Part shown: positions 10,039 to 19,921 of the stretch, piece by piece
How the letters are laid out: every line of letters starts with the position of its first letter
Numbering within the stretch: position 1 is the stretch's first letter
Origin: Sphingopyxis sp.
Lineage (GTDB): Bacteria; Pseudomonadota; Alphaproteobacteria; Sphingomonadales; Sphingomonadaceae
Length of the DNA stretch: 64,000 nucleotides
Direction of reading: 5' to 3'
Assembly: GCA_013823985.1 (NCBI GenBank)
Contig: PNNB01000024.1
Location: forward strand, 1-64,000
Translations under genes and position numbers: made by a program
The notes under the pieces: generated by a model
The model's database searches: none
Seen by the model: the letters and a program-made list of their open reading frames with translations, nothing else
What the model was told of the DNA's origin: nothing

Positions 10039-10078
10039 AATGTCCCCAATGCTGCTAAAGCCACATGTTTCAAGCCCC

Positions 10079-10107
10079 AGCATAGTTTGCAAAATGGCAC
10101 TTCGCAA
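10079..10107 (-). promoter_or_regulatory. Predicted sigma-70 promoter of the acyl-CoA regulator gene
   Basis: On the minus strand a -35 box TTGCGA (10107-10102) and a -10 box TATGCT (10084-10079) are separated by exactly 17 bases. Transcription would start near 10072, about 35 bases before the ATG. A TTTGCAAAA motif sits inside the spacer, so a protein bound there should block this promoter. That fits autoregulation. Confidence 0.5.
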
Positions 10108-10137
10108 CTTTGCAAATTCACATTGGACTTTGCGCAG
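10084..10137. promoter_or_regulatory. RamB-like operator cluster between regulator and pccB
   Basis: Three related motifs occur within 54 bases: AGTTTGCAAAAT (10084-10095), GCAACTTTGCAAAT (10104-10117) and GGACTTTGCGCAG (10125-10137). The middle copy is very close to the ACTTTGCAAA core that I recall for Corynebacterium RamB sites. RamB belongs to the same protein family as the adjacent regulator. Spacing between motif centres is about two helical turns. Confidence 0.6.
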
Positions 10138-10178
10138 TATCTGACGCAAGAAGCCCTATTGGATTTTGGGGGATTGCC

Positions 10179-11705
10179 ATGTCGGCAAACATTGCTGAAC
10201 TTGAAAAAAGACGTGCCGCATCGAAAATGGGCGGCGGTCAAAAACGTGTTGATGCGCAGCATGCAAAGGGCCGTCTGACGGCGCGCGAGCGGATCGATAT
10301 CCTGCTGGACGAAGGTTCGTTCGAAGAACTGGATGCCTATGTCGAGCATAATTGCACCGACTTTGGCATGGCCGAACAGAAAATCCCTGGCGACGGCGTC
10401 GTCACCGGAAGCGGCACGATCAACGGCCGCCTTGTCTATGTGTATAGTCAGGATTTCACCGTGTTCGGCGGGTCGCTTTCCGAAGCCCATGCGATGAAAA
10501 TCTGCAAAGTCATGGACAATGCCTTGAAGGTCGGTGCGCCAGTAATCGGCCTCAACGACAGTGGTGGCGCGCGTATCCAGGAAGGTGTGGCCAGCCTTGG
10601 CGGTTATGCCGAAGTGTTCCAGCGCAACGTGCTAGCGTCGGGTGTCGTACCGCAGATCAGCCTCATCATGGGGCCTTGTGCAGGTGGCGCAGTCTATTCC
10701 CCGGCCATGACCGACTTCATCTTCATGGTGAAGGACAGCAGCTATATGTTCGTTACCGGTCCCGATGTCGTCAAGACCGTGACCAACGAAGTTGTGACGC
10801 AGGAAGAGCTTGGCGGGGCAGTGTCGCATACCACCAAATCCGGTGTTGCTGATAACGCATTCGAAAATGACATTGAGGCGCTGCTCTCGGTGCGTGACTT
10901 TTTCGACTATCTGCCGGAAAACAACCGCACAGGCGTGCCGGAGCGTCCAACAGAAGATCCGTGGGACCGGATGGAACCCAGCCTCGACACACTCATCCCA
11001 CCCAGCGCGAACCAGCCCTATGATATGCATGAGCTGATCCGCAAGACGGTCGACGAGGGCGATTTCTTCGAGGTGCAGCCCACTCATGCGGCGAACATCA
11101 TTATCGGTTTTGGTCGGATTGAAGGCCGCACGATCGGTATCGTCGCCAACCAACCCATCGTTCTCGCAGGCGTCCTCGATATTAACAGCAGCCGCAAGGC
11201 AGCACGGTTTGTGCGGTTTTGTGATGCGTTTGAAATTCCGATCGTGACCTTTGTCGACGTTCCCGGCTTTCTTCCCGGTACGGCACAGGAATTTGGCGGC
11301 ATTATCAAACATGGCGCCAAGCTGCTATTTGCCTATGCCGAGGCAACGGTGCCCAAAATCACTGTGATCACGCGCAAAGCCTATGGCGGTGCCTATGACG
11401 TGATGGCGTCAAAGCATTTGCGTGGTGATTTGAACTATGCCTGGCCCACTGCGGAAATAGCCGTGATGGGGGCAAAGGGTGCCGTGGAGATTATCTTCCG
11501 CGGTCTGGGTTCCGAAGAAATCGCAGAAAAAACCAAGGAATATGAAGACCGCTTCGCCAACCCCTTCGTGGCCGCGAGTAAAGGCTTTATTGACGAGGTG
11601 ATCTATCCCCATTCGACGCGCAAGCGCATTGCGCTAGGCTTACGGAAATTGCGGAACAAGGGACTCGAAAACCCTTGGAAGAAGCATGACAATATTCCTT
11701 TGTGA
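10179..11705 (+). CDS. pccB: Propionyl-CoA carboxylase beta subunit (carboxyltransferase)
   Basis: This subunit transfers carboxyl from biotin to propionyl-CoA to give methylmalonyl-CoA. The 508-residue protein has the acyl-CoA carboxylase beta fold: [19 protein letters not shown] near the amino terminus, the oxyanion-hole segments GGARIQEGV and [13 protein letters not shown], and a second half with [11 protein letters not shown] and [13 protein letters not shown]. The start is ATG 10179, preceded by GGGGGA. An upstream in-frame ATG at 10110 lies within the operator cluster and is unlikely. It is the first gene of the propionate cluster; its partner pccA lies 4.9 kb downstream. Confidence 0.96.
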   Translation: MSANIAELEKRRAASKMGGGQKRVDAQHAKGRLTARERIDILLDEGSFEELDAYVEHNCTDFGMAEQKIPGDGVVTGSGTINGRLVYVYSQDFTVFGGSLSEAHAMKICKVMDNALKVGAPVIGLNDSGGARIQEGVASLGGYAEVFQRNVLASGVVPQISLIMGPCAGGAVYSPAMTDFIFMVKDSSYMFVTGPDVVKTVTNEVVTQEELGGAVSHTTKSGVADNAFENDIEALLSVRDFFDYLPENNRTGVPERPTEDPWDRMEPSLDTLIPPSANQPYDMHELIRKTVDEGDFFEVQPTHAANIIIGFGRIEGRTIGIVANQPIVLAGVLDINSSRKAARFVRFCDAFEIPIVTFVDVPGFLPGTAQEFGGIIKHGAKLLFAYAEATVPKITVITRKAYGGAYDVMASKHLRGDLNYAWPTAEIAVMGAKGAVEIIFRGLGSEEIAEKTKEYEDRFANPFVAASKGFIDEVIYPHSTRKRIALGLRKLRNKGLENPWKKHDNIPL

Positions 11706-11713
11706 GATCAGAA

Positions 11714-12151
11714 ATGAAGCTAGGCCGTCTCAACCATATCGGTGTCGCGACACCCTCCATCGCGGATAGCATTCTATTTTACCGCGATGTGATGGGCGCC
11801 ACCAAGATCCATGACCCATTTGATCTGCCTGAGCAGGGCGTAAAAGTCTGTTTCGTTGATACACCCGGAGCAGATGGAACGCTGAACGGGACGCAGATAG
11901 AGTTGATCGAGCCGCTGCCCGGCAATGCCTCAATCGCGGCGTTTCTTGAGAAGAACCCGGCAGGCGGGCAGCATCATGTTTGCTACGAAGTGCCGGATAT
12001 CCACGTCGCCAAGTCGGAGTTTGAGGCAATGGGCAAGCGCGTACTGGGCGAGCCACGCATTGGCGCGCATGGCACCCTGATTTTCTTTGTGCACCCCAAG
12101 GATATGGGCGGTGTGCTGACCGAGATTATGGAAACACCGAAAAGCCACTAA
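11714..12151 (+). CDS. mce: Methylmalonyl-CoA epimerase
   Basis: Mce interconverts the S and R forms of methylmalonyl-CoA, which is needed because the carboxylase and the mutase use opposite isomers. The 145-residue protein has the vicinal-oxygen-chelate fold with metal ligands in LNHIGVATPS (His), a Gln/His pair in GGQHHVCYEV, and a C-terminal Glu in GVLTEI. Family members start at MKLGRLNHIG, so ATG 11714 is used. A GTG at 11702 overlapping the pccB stop is possible. It lies directly behind pccB. Confidence 0.94.
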   Translation: MKLGRLNHIGVATPSIADSILFYRDVMGATKIHDPFDLPEQGVKVCFVDTPGADGTLNGTQIELIEPLPGNASIAAFLEKNPAGGQHHVCYEVPDIHVAKSEFEAMGKRVLGEPRIGAHGTLIFFVHPKDMGGVLTEIMETPKSH

Positions 12152-12190
12152 TATGCCCGTCCCACGCATGGGAGAGGGAAGGGAGCAGGA

Positions 12191-12973
12191 ATGACGTACA
12201 GCACGATTACACTGGAAATTGCAGACCAGATTGCGACAATCACACTCAACCGTCCGGAGCGGCTGAACGCATGTTCGCTCGACATGGCCGATGAAATATC
12301 GGACGCGCTCGACTGGTTGGAAGATGCCCGCGTCCTGGTGATCACCGGCACGGGACGCGCCTTCTGTTCGGGGGCAGACCTTGCCGCGCGCAGCGATCGC
12401 CCGGTGACCGGCGGACAAGGCAGCTACATCGCGCTGACCGAAAAATATAATCCAATGATTGTAAAACTGCTGCGGCTCAACATTCCGGTGATTACTGCGG
12501 TCAACGGCCCTGCTGCAGGTGTTGGATGCTCGATCGGATTGGTAGGCGATTTTGTTTTGGCCGGGAAGAGCGGCTATTTTTTGCAGGCCTTTGTGAACAT
12601 CGGGTTGGTTCCCGATGGTGGCTCCACATGGCTCTTGCCGCGTCTTGTCGGGAAAGCCCGTGCCACACAAATGATGATGCTGGGCGAGAAGATTTTCGGC
12701 GAGCAGGCCGAAGAATGGGGTCTGATTTACAAATGCGTTGCGGACGAGGCTTTGGCAGACGAGACAAAGGCCTTGGCAACACGCCTCGCCACGGGGCCGA
12801 CCCTTGCCTATGCAACAATGCGCAAGAATATACTGACCTCGCTCGAACATGGTCTCGCTGACACATTACAAGCCGAAGCCGAAGGGCAACGTATCGCAGG
12901 CTCCAGCGCGGACGCCCGTGAAGGTGGCATAGCGTTCCTGCAAAAGCGCAAGGCAGAGTTTAAGGGGGCATAA
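12191..12973 (+). CDS. Enoyl-CoA hydratase/isomerase family protein
   Basis: This 260-residue crotonase-fold protein has an amino-terminal LNRPERLNACSLDM segment, the oxyanion-hole sequence GRAFCSGADLAAR, and a second one at NGPAAGVGCSIGLVGDF. The substrate is unknown. Its place between mce and the mutase gene suggests a role near propionyl-CoA or branched-chain acyl-CoA breakdown. In other sphingomonads a gene of this family often sits in this cluster, as far as I recall. The residues DGGSTWLLPRLVG resemble 2-(1,2-epoxy-1,2-dihydrophenyl)acetyl-CoA isomerase-like members, so phenylacetate-type chemistry is an alternative. Confidence 0.85.
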   Translation: MTYSTITLEIADQIATITLNRPERLNACSLDMADEISDALDWLEDARVLVITGTGRAFCSGADLAARSDRPVTGGQGSYIALTEKYNPMIVKLLRLNIPVITAVNGPAAGVGCSIGLVGDFVLAGKSGYFLQAFVNIGLVPDGGSTWLLPRLVGKARATQMMMLGEKIFGEQAEEWGLIYKCVADEALADETKALATRLATGPTLAYATMRKNILTSLEHGLADTLQAEAEGQRIAGSSADAREGGIAFLQKRKAEFKGA

Positions 12974-13144
12974 CTCCTCTCATGTGCGAGAGGGATGCGT
13001 AGACTTGCAAACTTGTTTGCTAGTCGAAGCAGGGTGAGGGGTTCCGCTCAATCGACTGGGCACACCCCCTTACCAACTACATCTAGCCAGCAAGCTGGCA
13101 AGCTTTCGTATCCTCTCCCAACGGGAGCGGGGGATAAGGGTGAA
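12974..13144. repeat. Palindrome-rich intergenic stretch before the mutase gene
   Basis: This 171-base gap holds four inverted repeats. They are CCTCTC/GAGAGG at 12976-12993; GCAAAC-TT-GTTTGC at 13007-13020, flanked by matching GACT and AGTC; GCCAGC-AA-GCTGGC at 13086-13099; and CTCCC-AAC-GGGAG at 13115-13127, set in CCTCTCCCAACGGGAG. The last resembles the small intergenic palindromic repeats scattered in many proteobacterial genomes. The whole looks like a mosaic of degenerate copies. A similar fragment (GGGAGAGGGAAGG) lies at 12170-12182. Confidence 0.45.
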
Positions 13145-15268
13145 ATGACAAGTTACGACGACTGGAAAAAAGCAGCGGATAAAGAGGTTAAGGGCAAGGA
13201 CCTGACCTGGCACACGCCAGAGGGCATTGCCGTCAAACCGCTTTACACATCCGAAGACGCAGGCGACCCGGGCCTTCCCGGCTTTGCACCGTTCACGCGC
13301 GGCGTTCGGGCGTCCATGTATGCGGGGCGCCCGTGGACCATTCGGCAATATGCGGGCTTTTCTACGGCGGAGGAATCGAACGCCTTTTATCGCCGGAACC
13401 TCGCCGCAGGACAAAAGGGCCTCTCGGTTGCTTTCGACCTTGCGACCCATCGGGGCTACGATAGCGACCATCCGCGCGTAGTCGGTGATGTCGGCAAGGC
13501 CGGCGTTGCCATCGACAGCGTTGAGGATATGAAAATCCTGTTCGACGGCATCCCGTTGGATCAGATGTCGGTCAGCATGACCATGAACGGCGCAGTCATT
13601 CCGATCCTCGCTTTTTTCATTGTTGCAGGCGAAGAACAGGGCGTTGCGCAAGCCCAGCTGGATGGAACGATCCAGAATGATATCCTCAAGGAATTCATGG
13701 TCCGCAACACCTATATCTATCCGCCCGAGCCATCGATGCGGATCGTATCGGACATCATTGCCTACACCAGTGCGAATATGCCGAAGTTCAACAGCATTTC
13801 GATCTCCGGCTATCATATGCATGAGGCGGGCGCGACTGCCGTTCAGGAACTCGCCTTCACCATTGCCGACGGCAAGGAATATGTGCAGCGCGCCATGGCG
13901 AGCGGCCTGGATATAGACGCCTTTGCGGGGAGGCTTTCCTTCTTCTTTGGCATTGGCATGAACTTCTTCATGGAAGTGTCCAAACTGCGTGCCGCTCGTA
14001 CGCTGTGGCATCGCGTCATGGATGGTCTCGGCGCCAAGGATGAACGTTCCAAAATGCTGCGGACCCATTGCCAGACTTCAGGTGTGTCACTGCAGGAACA
14101 GGACCCTTACAACAATGTGATCCGCACGACCATTGAGGCGATGGCCGCGACGTTGGGCGGAACCCAGTCGTTGCACACCAATGCGTTGGACGAAGCAATC
14201 GCGCTGCCCACCGACTTTTCGGCTCGAATTGCGCGCAACACCCAGATCGTGTTGGCGGAAGAAAGCGGGATTACGAAGGTGGTCGATCCGTTGGGCGGTT
14301 CCTATTATGTCGAGGCGCTGACAGCGGAATTGGTCGATCAGGCTTGGAAGATCATCGGCGAGGTTGACGCGTTAGGCGGCATGACCAAAGCAGTTGCGTC
14401 CGGCATGCCCAAGCGTTTGATCGAAGAGGCTGCTGCTGCTCGTCAGGCGCGCGTGGACAAGGGCGAGGACGTCATTGTCGGGGTCAACAAATATAAACTC
14501 GGTACCGAGGATCAGCTTGATACATTCGAAGTCGACAATGACTTCGTACGGCAGGGGCAGATCGCCCGCCTCGCAAAAACACGTGCGGCCCGTGATGAAA
14601 GCGCATGTCAGGCTGCCCTAAAGGCGTTGACCGAAGGCGCGAAGGCGAACGAGAACCTTTTGGCACTCGCCGTCAATGCGGCGCGTGCGCGTGCGACATT
14701 GGGTGAAATTTCCGACGCGATGGAGGCTGTTTTCGGCCGCTATGCCACGACGCCGGTTCCGGTTCAGGGCATATATGGCAGTGCGCATGAATTTGACACA
14801 CGCTGGGCACAGGTGCTGGACGGTGTGAAAGCGGTCGAACGGCGTCTGGGGCGTAAACCAAAGCTGTTGGTCGCCAAGATGGGTCAGGACGGACATGACC
14901 GCGGCGCCAATGTCATTGCCTCTGCCTTTACCGATATGGGCTTCGACGTCATCAGCGGCCCACTTTTCCAGACGCCACAGGAAACCGTGGTTCTGGCATT
15001 GCAGCACGACGTAGATGCGGTGGGCGCGTCCAGTCTTGCCGCTGGGCACAAAACCCTGATTCCCGAACTGGTAAAGGGCCTCCGCGAAGCTGGTCGTGGC
15101 GACATCAAGGTGATTGCGGGTGGCGTCATCCCGCCGCAGGATTATGATTTTCTGCGTGAGGCGGGCGTGCAGGGTATTTATGGTCCAGGCAGCAATATTG
15201 TCGAATGCGCCGTGGATGTGCTGACCCTCTTGGGCCACAATATGCCACCGCTTTCTGATGCGGCCTGA
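13145..15268 (+). CDS. scpA: Methylmalonyl-CoA mutase, single-chain form
   Basis: This adenosylcobalamin-dependent enzyme converts R-methylmalonyl-CoA to succinyl-CoA. The 707-residue protein has the substrate-binding barrel first ([31 protein letters not shown]), then a C-terminal cobalamin-binding domain with DGHDRG and the base-off histidine context [13 protein letters not shown]. It is the large-subunit or homodimeric type; no separate small subunit is present. The start is ATG 13145, because the preceding in-frame region (from 12995) is repeat-derived. No meaB/argK G-protein chaperone gene is visible in the window. Confidence 0.96.
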   Translation: MTSYDDWKKAADKEVKGKDLTWHTPEGIAVKPLYTSEDAGDPGLPGFAPFTRGVRASMYAGRPWTIRQYAGFSTAEESNAFYRRNLAAGQKGLSVAFDLATHRGYDSDHPRVVGDVGKAGVAIDSVEDMKILFDGIPLDQMSVSMTMNGAVIPILAFFIVAGEEQGVAQAQLDGTIQNDILKEFMVRNTYIYPPEPSMRIVSDIIAYTSANMPKFNSISISGYHMHEAGATAVQELAFTIADGKEYVQRAMASGLDIDAFAGRLSFFFGIGMNFFMEVSKLRAARTLWHRVMDGLGAKDERSKMLRTHCQTSGVSLQEQDPYNNVIRTTIEAMAATLGGTQSLHTNALDEAIALPTDFSARIARNTQIVLAEESGITKVVDPLGGSYYVEALTAELVDQAWKIIGEVDALGGMTKAVASGMPKRLIEEAAAARQARVDKGEDVIVGVNKYKLGTEDQLDTFEVDNDFVRQGQIARLAKTRAARDESACQAALKALTEGAKANENLLALAVNAARARATLGEISDAMEAVFGRYATTPVPVQGIYGSAHEFDTRWAQVLDGVKAVERRLGRKPKLLVAKMGQDGHDRGANVIASAFTDMGFDVISGPLFQTPQETVVLALQHDVDAVGASSLAAGHKTLIPELVKGLREAGRGDIKVIAGGVIPPQDYDFLREAGVQGIYGPGSNIVECAVDVLTLLGHNMPPLSDAA

Positions 15269-15319
15269 GTGTAACAATTGGCGGCCCATGAAAATCGTGA
15301 AGTTTAAGGAGATAGTTTA

Positions 15320-16330
15320 GTGGCTGAAGTCCGTACCGATTGGACCCGCGATGAAATTGCCGCGCTGTTCGATTTGCCTTTTGACGAGCTGGTCTATCAA
15401 GCAGCCACCGTACACCGCGCCCATCATGCCGTCGGGGAAATACAATTATGCACATTGCTGAGCATCAAAACCGGTGGTTGCCCCGAAGATTGCGGCTATT
15501 GCAGCCAATCGGTGAAGGCCGACAGCGGCGTCGAAGCAACGAAGTTGATGGACGTACAGGCCGTCCTTCAAAAAGCCGCACAGGCCGCCGATGCGGGTTC
15601 TCGCCGTTTCTGTATGGGTGCTGCTTGGCGTAACCCCAAGGACCGCGACATGCCTGCTATTGTCGAAATCGTTAAGGGCGTGCGGGGTATGGGGATGGAA
15701 ACCTGCATGACCCTTGGGATGCTGACGCCGAAACAGGCCGGGATTTTGGCTGAGGCAGGGCTCGATTATTATAACCACAATATCGATACGTCGCCCGAGC
15801 GTTACAATGAAATCATCACCACGCGGACGATGGAAGACCGGCTCGAAACATTGGACCATGTCCGCAAGGCCGGAATCAATGTGTGCAGTGGCGGGATAGT
15901 AGGCATGGGCGAAACCCGGGCCGATCGCGTTGGCTTTATCCATACTTTGGCGACGCTGGAGCAGCATCCCGAAAGCGTTCCGGTAAACGCCCTAGTGCCG
16001 GTAAAGGGCACAGTTCTTGGCGATATGTTTGCCGATACGCCATTAGCGAAGATCGACGATATAGAATTTGTCCGCACCATCGCGGTCGCACGTATTACCA
16101 TGCCGATGAGCATGGTGCGGTTGAGCGCAGGACGTGAAAGCATGTCGGAAGCAACGCAGGCGCTATGCTTTATGGCGGGTGCGAACAGCATCTTTACCGG
16201 CGACAAGCTGCTGACTGCGGCTAACGCAGGTGACGACAAGGATGCAGCAATGCTGGCGAAGTTGGGACTGGTTCCGATGGCCGCTGAGGAGCCGCTTAGA
16301 GCATGCAAGGCGCTGGAGGCGGCGGAGTGA
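15320..16330 (+). CDS. bioB: Biotin synthase
   Basis: BioB is a radical SAM enzyme that inserts sulfur into dethiobiotin. The 336-residue protein has the radical SAM cluster ligands in CPEDCGYC, followed by the second-cluster region and the C-terminal [14 protein letters not shown] segment. The start codon is GTG 15320 with AAGGAG at 15306-15311. It stands alone, without bioF, bioA or bioD, inside the propionyl-CoA carboxylase cluster and just upstream of pccA, the biotin-carrying subunit. Local demand for biotin is the likely reason for the placement. Confidence 0.96.
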   Translation: MAEVRTDWTRDEIAALFDLPFDELVYQAATVHRAHHAVGEIQLCTLLSIKTGGCPEDCGYCSQSVKADSGVEATKLMDVQAVLQKAAQAADAGSRRFCMGAAWRNPKDRDMPAIVEIVKGVRGMGMETCMTLGMLTPKQAGILAEAGLDYYNHNIDTSPERYNEIITTRTMEDRLETLDHVRKAGINVCSGGIVGMGETRADRVGFIHTLATLEQHPESVPVNALVPVKGTVLGDMFADTPLAKIDDIEFVRTIAVARITMPMSMVRLSAGRESMSEATQALCFMAGANSIFTGDKLLTAANAGDDKDAAMLAKLGLVPMAAEEPLRACKALEAAE

Positions 16331-16608
16331 GTTTTCGGATTATCGACATAATCCGGCGTGGATTTTTCAAGCAACGTGTTGCGATTGAAGCTCTTGAACC
16401 GGTTATTGTGGACAGAATACGATTTCGTATCAACGCGGTTGGTATGTCCGTGGTCGCAGCGCATCATGAACTGAAATTCAATAGGGGCGACAGAGCGTCC
16501 GTGTGTGTCGCTAAAAAGCATAGTGTCGGAACAATATTAGACACAAGCCAAGTTTCTCACGCGGTGAGTTCGCACCGTTGGGCATGGCTTGCACGGTAAG
16601 GAAACAAG
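16331..16608. promoter_or_regulatory. Non-coding gap between bioB and pccA with hairpins
   Basis: No convincing gene is present in these 278 bases. An 8-bp perfect stem (CGGATTAT-CGAC-ATAATCCG, 16336-16355) begins five bases after the bioB stop and is followed by a short T-run. It may terminate or attenuate transcription. A second dyad, ATACGA-TT-TCGTAT, lies at 16417-16430, and a short CTCAC-GCG-GTGAG hairpin sits near 16556-16568. These may mean that pccA has its own promoter or a separately controlled message. Confidence 0.4.
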
Positions 16609-18630
16609 ATGTTCAAAAAAATCCTCATAGCAAACCGTGGCGAAATCGCGTGTCGGGTCATCAAGACTGCTCGCCACATGGGCATCGAGACTGTCGCAGT
16701 ATATTCCGACGCCGACGCGCGAGCGCCCTTTGTTCAGATGGCAGACGAAGCCGTGCATATTGGCCCTTCGCCAGCGGCGCAGTCCTATTTGATCGCGGAA
16801 AAGATCATTGAGGCGTGTAAAGCGACCGGGGCTGAGGCGGTGCATCCCGGCTATGGCTTCCTTTCGGAACGCACCAGCTTTGCCGAAGCATTGGAGGCTG
16901 AAGGCATCGCTTTCATTGGCCCGCCCGTCAACGCGATTGCGGCAATGGGCGACAAGATTGAATCGAAGAAACTTGCCATGCAGGCCGGCGTGAATGTCGT
17001 GCCCGGTTTTGTTGGTGAGATTGACGATACCGAACATGCGGTTCGGATCTCCGAAGAGATCGGTTATCCGGTGATGATGAAAGCCTCTGCTGGCGGCGGC
17101 GGCAAGGGCATGCGGCTTGCCTATAGCGAGCAGGATGTCCGTGAAGGTTTCGAAGCGGTGAAGCGCGAGGGGCTGAACAGCTTTGGCGACGACCGCGTCT
17201 TTATCGAGAAGTTCATTCTCAACCCACGCCATATCGAAATCCAGATATTGGGCGATAAGCACGGCAATATTCTCTATCTGAATGAACGCGAATGTTCGAT
17301 CCAGCGGCGTCACCAAAAAGTCGTCGAAGAGGCCCCGTCGCCCTTTGTGACGCCCAAGATGCGCAAGGCAATGGGTGAACAATGCGTCGCGCTGTCCAAG
17401 GCCGTTGGCTATTATTCCGCAGGTACAGTCGAGCTGATCGTTTCGGGCGCTGACCCCAGTGGAGAGAGCTTCTACTTCCTCGAAATGAATACCCGCTTGC
17501 AGGTGGAGCATCCTGTCACTGAATGCATCACCGGCATCGATCTTGTCGAGCAGATGATCCGCGTCGCTTATGGTGAAAAGCTCGCCATGACGCAGGATGA
17601 TATCAAGATTGACGGATGGGCTATCGAGAACCGCGTTTATGCGGAAGACCCCTATCGCGGCTTCCTTCCTTCAACCGGTCGATTGACCCGCTACCGCCCG
17701 CCTGTTGCAGGCTGGACCGATGATGGCGCTGAAAATGGCCGTCGCGGTGTCGATGGCATCCGGGTCGATGACGGAGTGTATGACGGCGGCGAAGTCAGTA
17801 TGTTCTACGACCCGATGATCGCAAAGTTGATCACCTGGGGCCTGAACCGCGACGTAGCTGCGGACCTGCAAATTGCAGCCTTGGACCGTTTCGAGATAGA
17901 AGGTCTTGGCCACAATATCGATTTCGTCAGCGCTATCATGCAGCATCCCCGATTCCGCTCGGGCGAGTTGACGACCGGCTTCATTGCAGAAGAATATCCT
18001 GATGGTTTCCATGGCGCAGCGGCAGAAGCCGGCCTTGTCAAATCGCTCGCTGCCATTGCCGGTTTCCTCGCCACCGCAGAAGCTGACCGTGCGCGCCAGG
18101 TAGACGGTCAACTGGGTGGACCGCTTCCGCCCCCTTCGCGCTGGCAGGTCAAAATCGGCGAGGCGGTTCATGACATCGAAATGGACGACGGCGCGATCCT
18201 TGTCGACGGCGAGGAATTTGCCTTGTCGATGGAATATATCCCGGGCGATCGCCTGGTCGAAGCGGAAGTCGGAGACGAAGAATTGGCGGTCAAAATCGTC
18301 AAGACCCGTACAGGGTTCAAACTGACCACCCGCGGCGCGAGCCATAACGCCCGTGTCCTGCCCGGACATATCGCCCATCTTGCGGCGCATATGGTCGAAA
18401 AGATTCCGCCTGATCTGTCGAAATATCTGATCTGTCCGATGCCGGGCCTCATCACTGCGGTGCATGTATCGGTCGGCGACAAGGTCGAGGCGGGACAACC
18501 GCTTGCCATTGTCGAAGCAATGAAGATGGAAAATATCCTGCGCGCTGAAAAGGCAGGTGTGGTAAAGAGCATTCATGCCACCGCAGGTGAAAGCCTCGCC
18601 GTTGATGCGGTCATTTTGGAGATGGAGTAA
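16609..18630 (+). CDS. pccA: Propionyl-CoA carboxylase alpha subunit (biotin carboxylase and carrier)
   Basis: This subunit carboxylates its own biotin using ATP and bicarbonate. The 673-residue protein has a biotin carboxylase domain (residues about 1-450) with FKKILIANRGEIACR, the ATP-grasp glycine loop KASAGGGGKGM, and EMNTRLQVEHPVTE. A middle region that contacts the beta subunit follows. The C-terminal biotinyl domain has EAMKME, in which the lysine is biotinylated. Length and domain order match actinobacterial and alphaproteobacterial PccA. It follows bioB after a 278-base gap. Confidence 0.96.
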   Translation: MFKKILIANRGEIACRVIKTARHMGIETVAVYSDADARAPFVQMADEAVHIGPSPAAQSYLIAEKIIEACKATGAEAVHPGYGFLSERTSFAEALEAEGIAFIGPPVNAIAAMGDKIESKKLAMQAGVNVVPGFVGEIDDTEHAVRISEEIGYPVMMKASAGGGGKGMRLAYSEQDVREGFEAVKREGLNSFGDDRVFIEKFILNPRHIEIQILGDKHGNILYLNERECSIQRRHQKVVEEAPSPFVTPKMRKAMGEQCVALSKAVGYYSAGTVELIVSGADPSGESFYFLEMNTRLQVEHPVTECITGIDLVEQMIRVAYGEKLAMTQDDIKIDGWAIENRVYAEDPYRGFLPSTGRLTRYRPPVAGWTDDGAENGRRGVDGIRVDDGVYDGGEVSMFYDPMIAKLITWGLNRDVAADLQIAALDRFEIEGLGHNIDFVSAIMQHPRFRSGELTTGFIAEEYPDGFHGAAAEAGLVKSLAAIAGFLATAEADRARQVDGQLGGPLPPPSRWQVKIGEAVHDIEMDDGAILVDGEEFALSMEYIPGDRLVEAEVGDEELAVKIVKTRTGFKLTTRGASHNARVLPGHIAHLAAHMVEKIPPDLSKYLICPMPGLITAVHVSVGDKVEAGQPLAIVEAMKMENILRAEKAGVVKSIHATAGESLAVDAVILEME

Positions 18631-18636
18631 CCGATA

Positions 18637-19041
18637 GTGACGCTACCTGTAACCGCCTTCGTTGCCGCCATTTGCGCCATCATGTTGCTCATCACCGCGA
18701 TCGATACGGTACGACACCGGATGAGGGCGAAAGTTGCGTTTGGGGATAATGCGGATCAGGGGATTATCAGCGCGAGCCGCAGCCACGGCAATCTCGCGGA
18801 GCATGCGCCAATCGTTATCTTGCTGCTCGCCTTTTTGGAGATGAGCCGCGCCAACCATATGGCATTGATGGCGATAGGTGCTCTGTTCCTTGCCGGGCGG
18901 GTTTCGCACATCATCGGTTTGTACGCCAAAGTTGAGCCCGGAAAGCCGCCTTTGCCCCGCAGCATTGGTGTAATTTTGACCTGGCTGACGCTGGCGCTTT
19001 TGAGCGGATGGACCATCGGCCTTTTGGCGGTCAGCAACTAG
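18637..19041 (+). CDS. MAPEG family membrane protein
   Basis: This 134-residue protein has four hydrophobic segments, at roughly residues 4-22, 55-72, 75-92 and 108-130. It belongs to the MAPEG superfamily, whose eukaryotic members act on glutathione conjugates and eicosanoids; the bacterial relatives are largely uncharacterised. Typical elements are an early [13 protein letters not shown] segment and the [16 protein letters not shown] helix. The start is GTG 18637, six bases after the pccA stop, so it is probably the last gene of the propionate cluster. Confidence 0.83.
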   Translation: MTLPVTAFVAAICAIMLLITAIDTVRHRMRAKVAFGDNADQGIISASRSHGNLAEHAPIVILLLAFLEMSRANHMALMAIGALFLAGRVSHIIGLYAKVEPGKPPLPRSIGVILTWLTLALLSGWTIGLLAVSN

Positions 19042-19811
19042 GTTTCGTCTAAAATCGCGACGGCGCGTATCCAGCCAGCGCTGGCGCGTTCGATCTTCAC
19101 GGGAAAGCAGCTCAGCGTCCAGCCAAAGGCGGGTAGCGAGTCCAGATTGGTCAGTTTTTCAATCTGGTAATAGGGCATGATACGTCCGGCTTTATGCCCT
19201 TCCCAAATGATGTCCGGATCACGTGTTTCGGCCCAGCGGCGCGCCGTGTGGCTGAAGGGTGCGTCCCAACTCCACGCGTCGGTGCCGACCACCTGCACAC
19301 AATGTTGTGTAAGATAAAGGGTGGCTTCCGCGCCCATGCCTACGCCTTGGTCGGTAAAGTTTTCTGTTCCATACACAGCGCCGGATTGAACCAGTACAAT
19401 ATCACCCGCCTTTAATTCATACCCGATCCGCTCCAGTTCGTTTTCGACTTCCTGCGCGCTGACAACATGGCCTGCCGGTAAGTTCGAAAAATCAAGCTTC
19501 ACACCCGGGCGAAAGAAAAGATCGAGCGGCGCCTCATCAATTGACGGCGCAGGGGTCGCGCCGCTGTCGGTGGTCGAATGGAAATGCCAGGGAGCATCCA
19601 TATGCGTGCCGTTATGCGTGCTGAGCGTAAGGCTTTCGACAGCCCACCCTTCGCCATCGGGCAAATCCTCACGCGTCAGTCCCGGAAAGAACATGGCGAT
19701 CTGCTCCCATGTAGTGTCATGGGTCATATAAGTTATCTGCGGCCGCATGACGGGCGGGTCAGAAACGACATCATTGGTGATCGGTATCGACAGGTCAATG
19801 AAGCGGGGCAT
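19038..19811 (-). CDS. Cyclase family protein (kynurenine formamidase-like)
   Basis: This 257-residue protein belongs to the metal-dependent cyclase/formamidase family. The defining metal site is [12 protein letters not shown], beginning near residue 75. It starts with the typical [12 protein letters not shown]. The family includes bacterial kynurenine formamidase, isatin hydrolase and polyketide cyclases; which applies here is not visible. ATG 19811 is preceded by GAGAGA and fits family length; an ORF reaching 19940 would run through the divergent promoter. Its 3' end overlaps the MAPEG gene end by four bases. It is divergent from the transporter gene, which may move its substrate. Confidence 0.85.
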   Translation of the reverse strand: MPRFIDLSIPITNDVVSDPPVMRPQITYMTHDTTWEQIAMFFPGLTREDLPDGEGWAVESLTLSTHNGTHMDAPWHFHSTTDSGATPAPSIDEAPLDLFFRPGVKLDFSNLPAGHVVSAQEVENELERIGYELKAGDIVLVQSGAVYGTENFTDQGVGMGAEATLYLTQHCVQVVGTDAWSWDAPFSHTARRWAETRDPDIIWEGHKAGRIMPYYQIEKLTNLDSLPAFGWTLSCFPVKIERASAGWIRAVAILDET

Positions 19812-19921
19812 AGGTCTCTCCTCAACCGGGAAGCTAAGGGTGGTTGTGGATAAACGCAACAAGCTGCTTGAACGGCGCTTCGTAAGCGATAAGACAGGGC
19901 CTAGAGCTAGAGGGGAAAAAC

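Noticed and set aside
9750-10490. Open frame of 246 codons on the minus strand across the regulator and pccB start
   Set aside because: It spans the divergent promoter and runs antisense to pccB; the two real genes have conserved domains.
13007-13127. Possible CRISPR or short tandem array before the mutase gene
   Set aside because: The dyads differ from each other in sequence and spacing and no spacer-repeat periodicity exists. They look like degenerate intergenic palindromes.
16303-16599. Small open frame overlapping the bioB end and the gap before pccA
   Set aside because: It overlaps the conserved bioB end in another frame, lacks a clear ribosome-binding site and shows no recognisable protein features. 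The gap is better read as regulatory.
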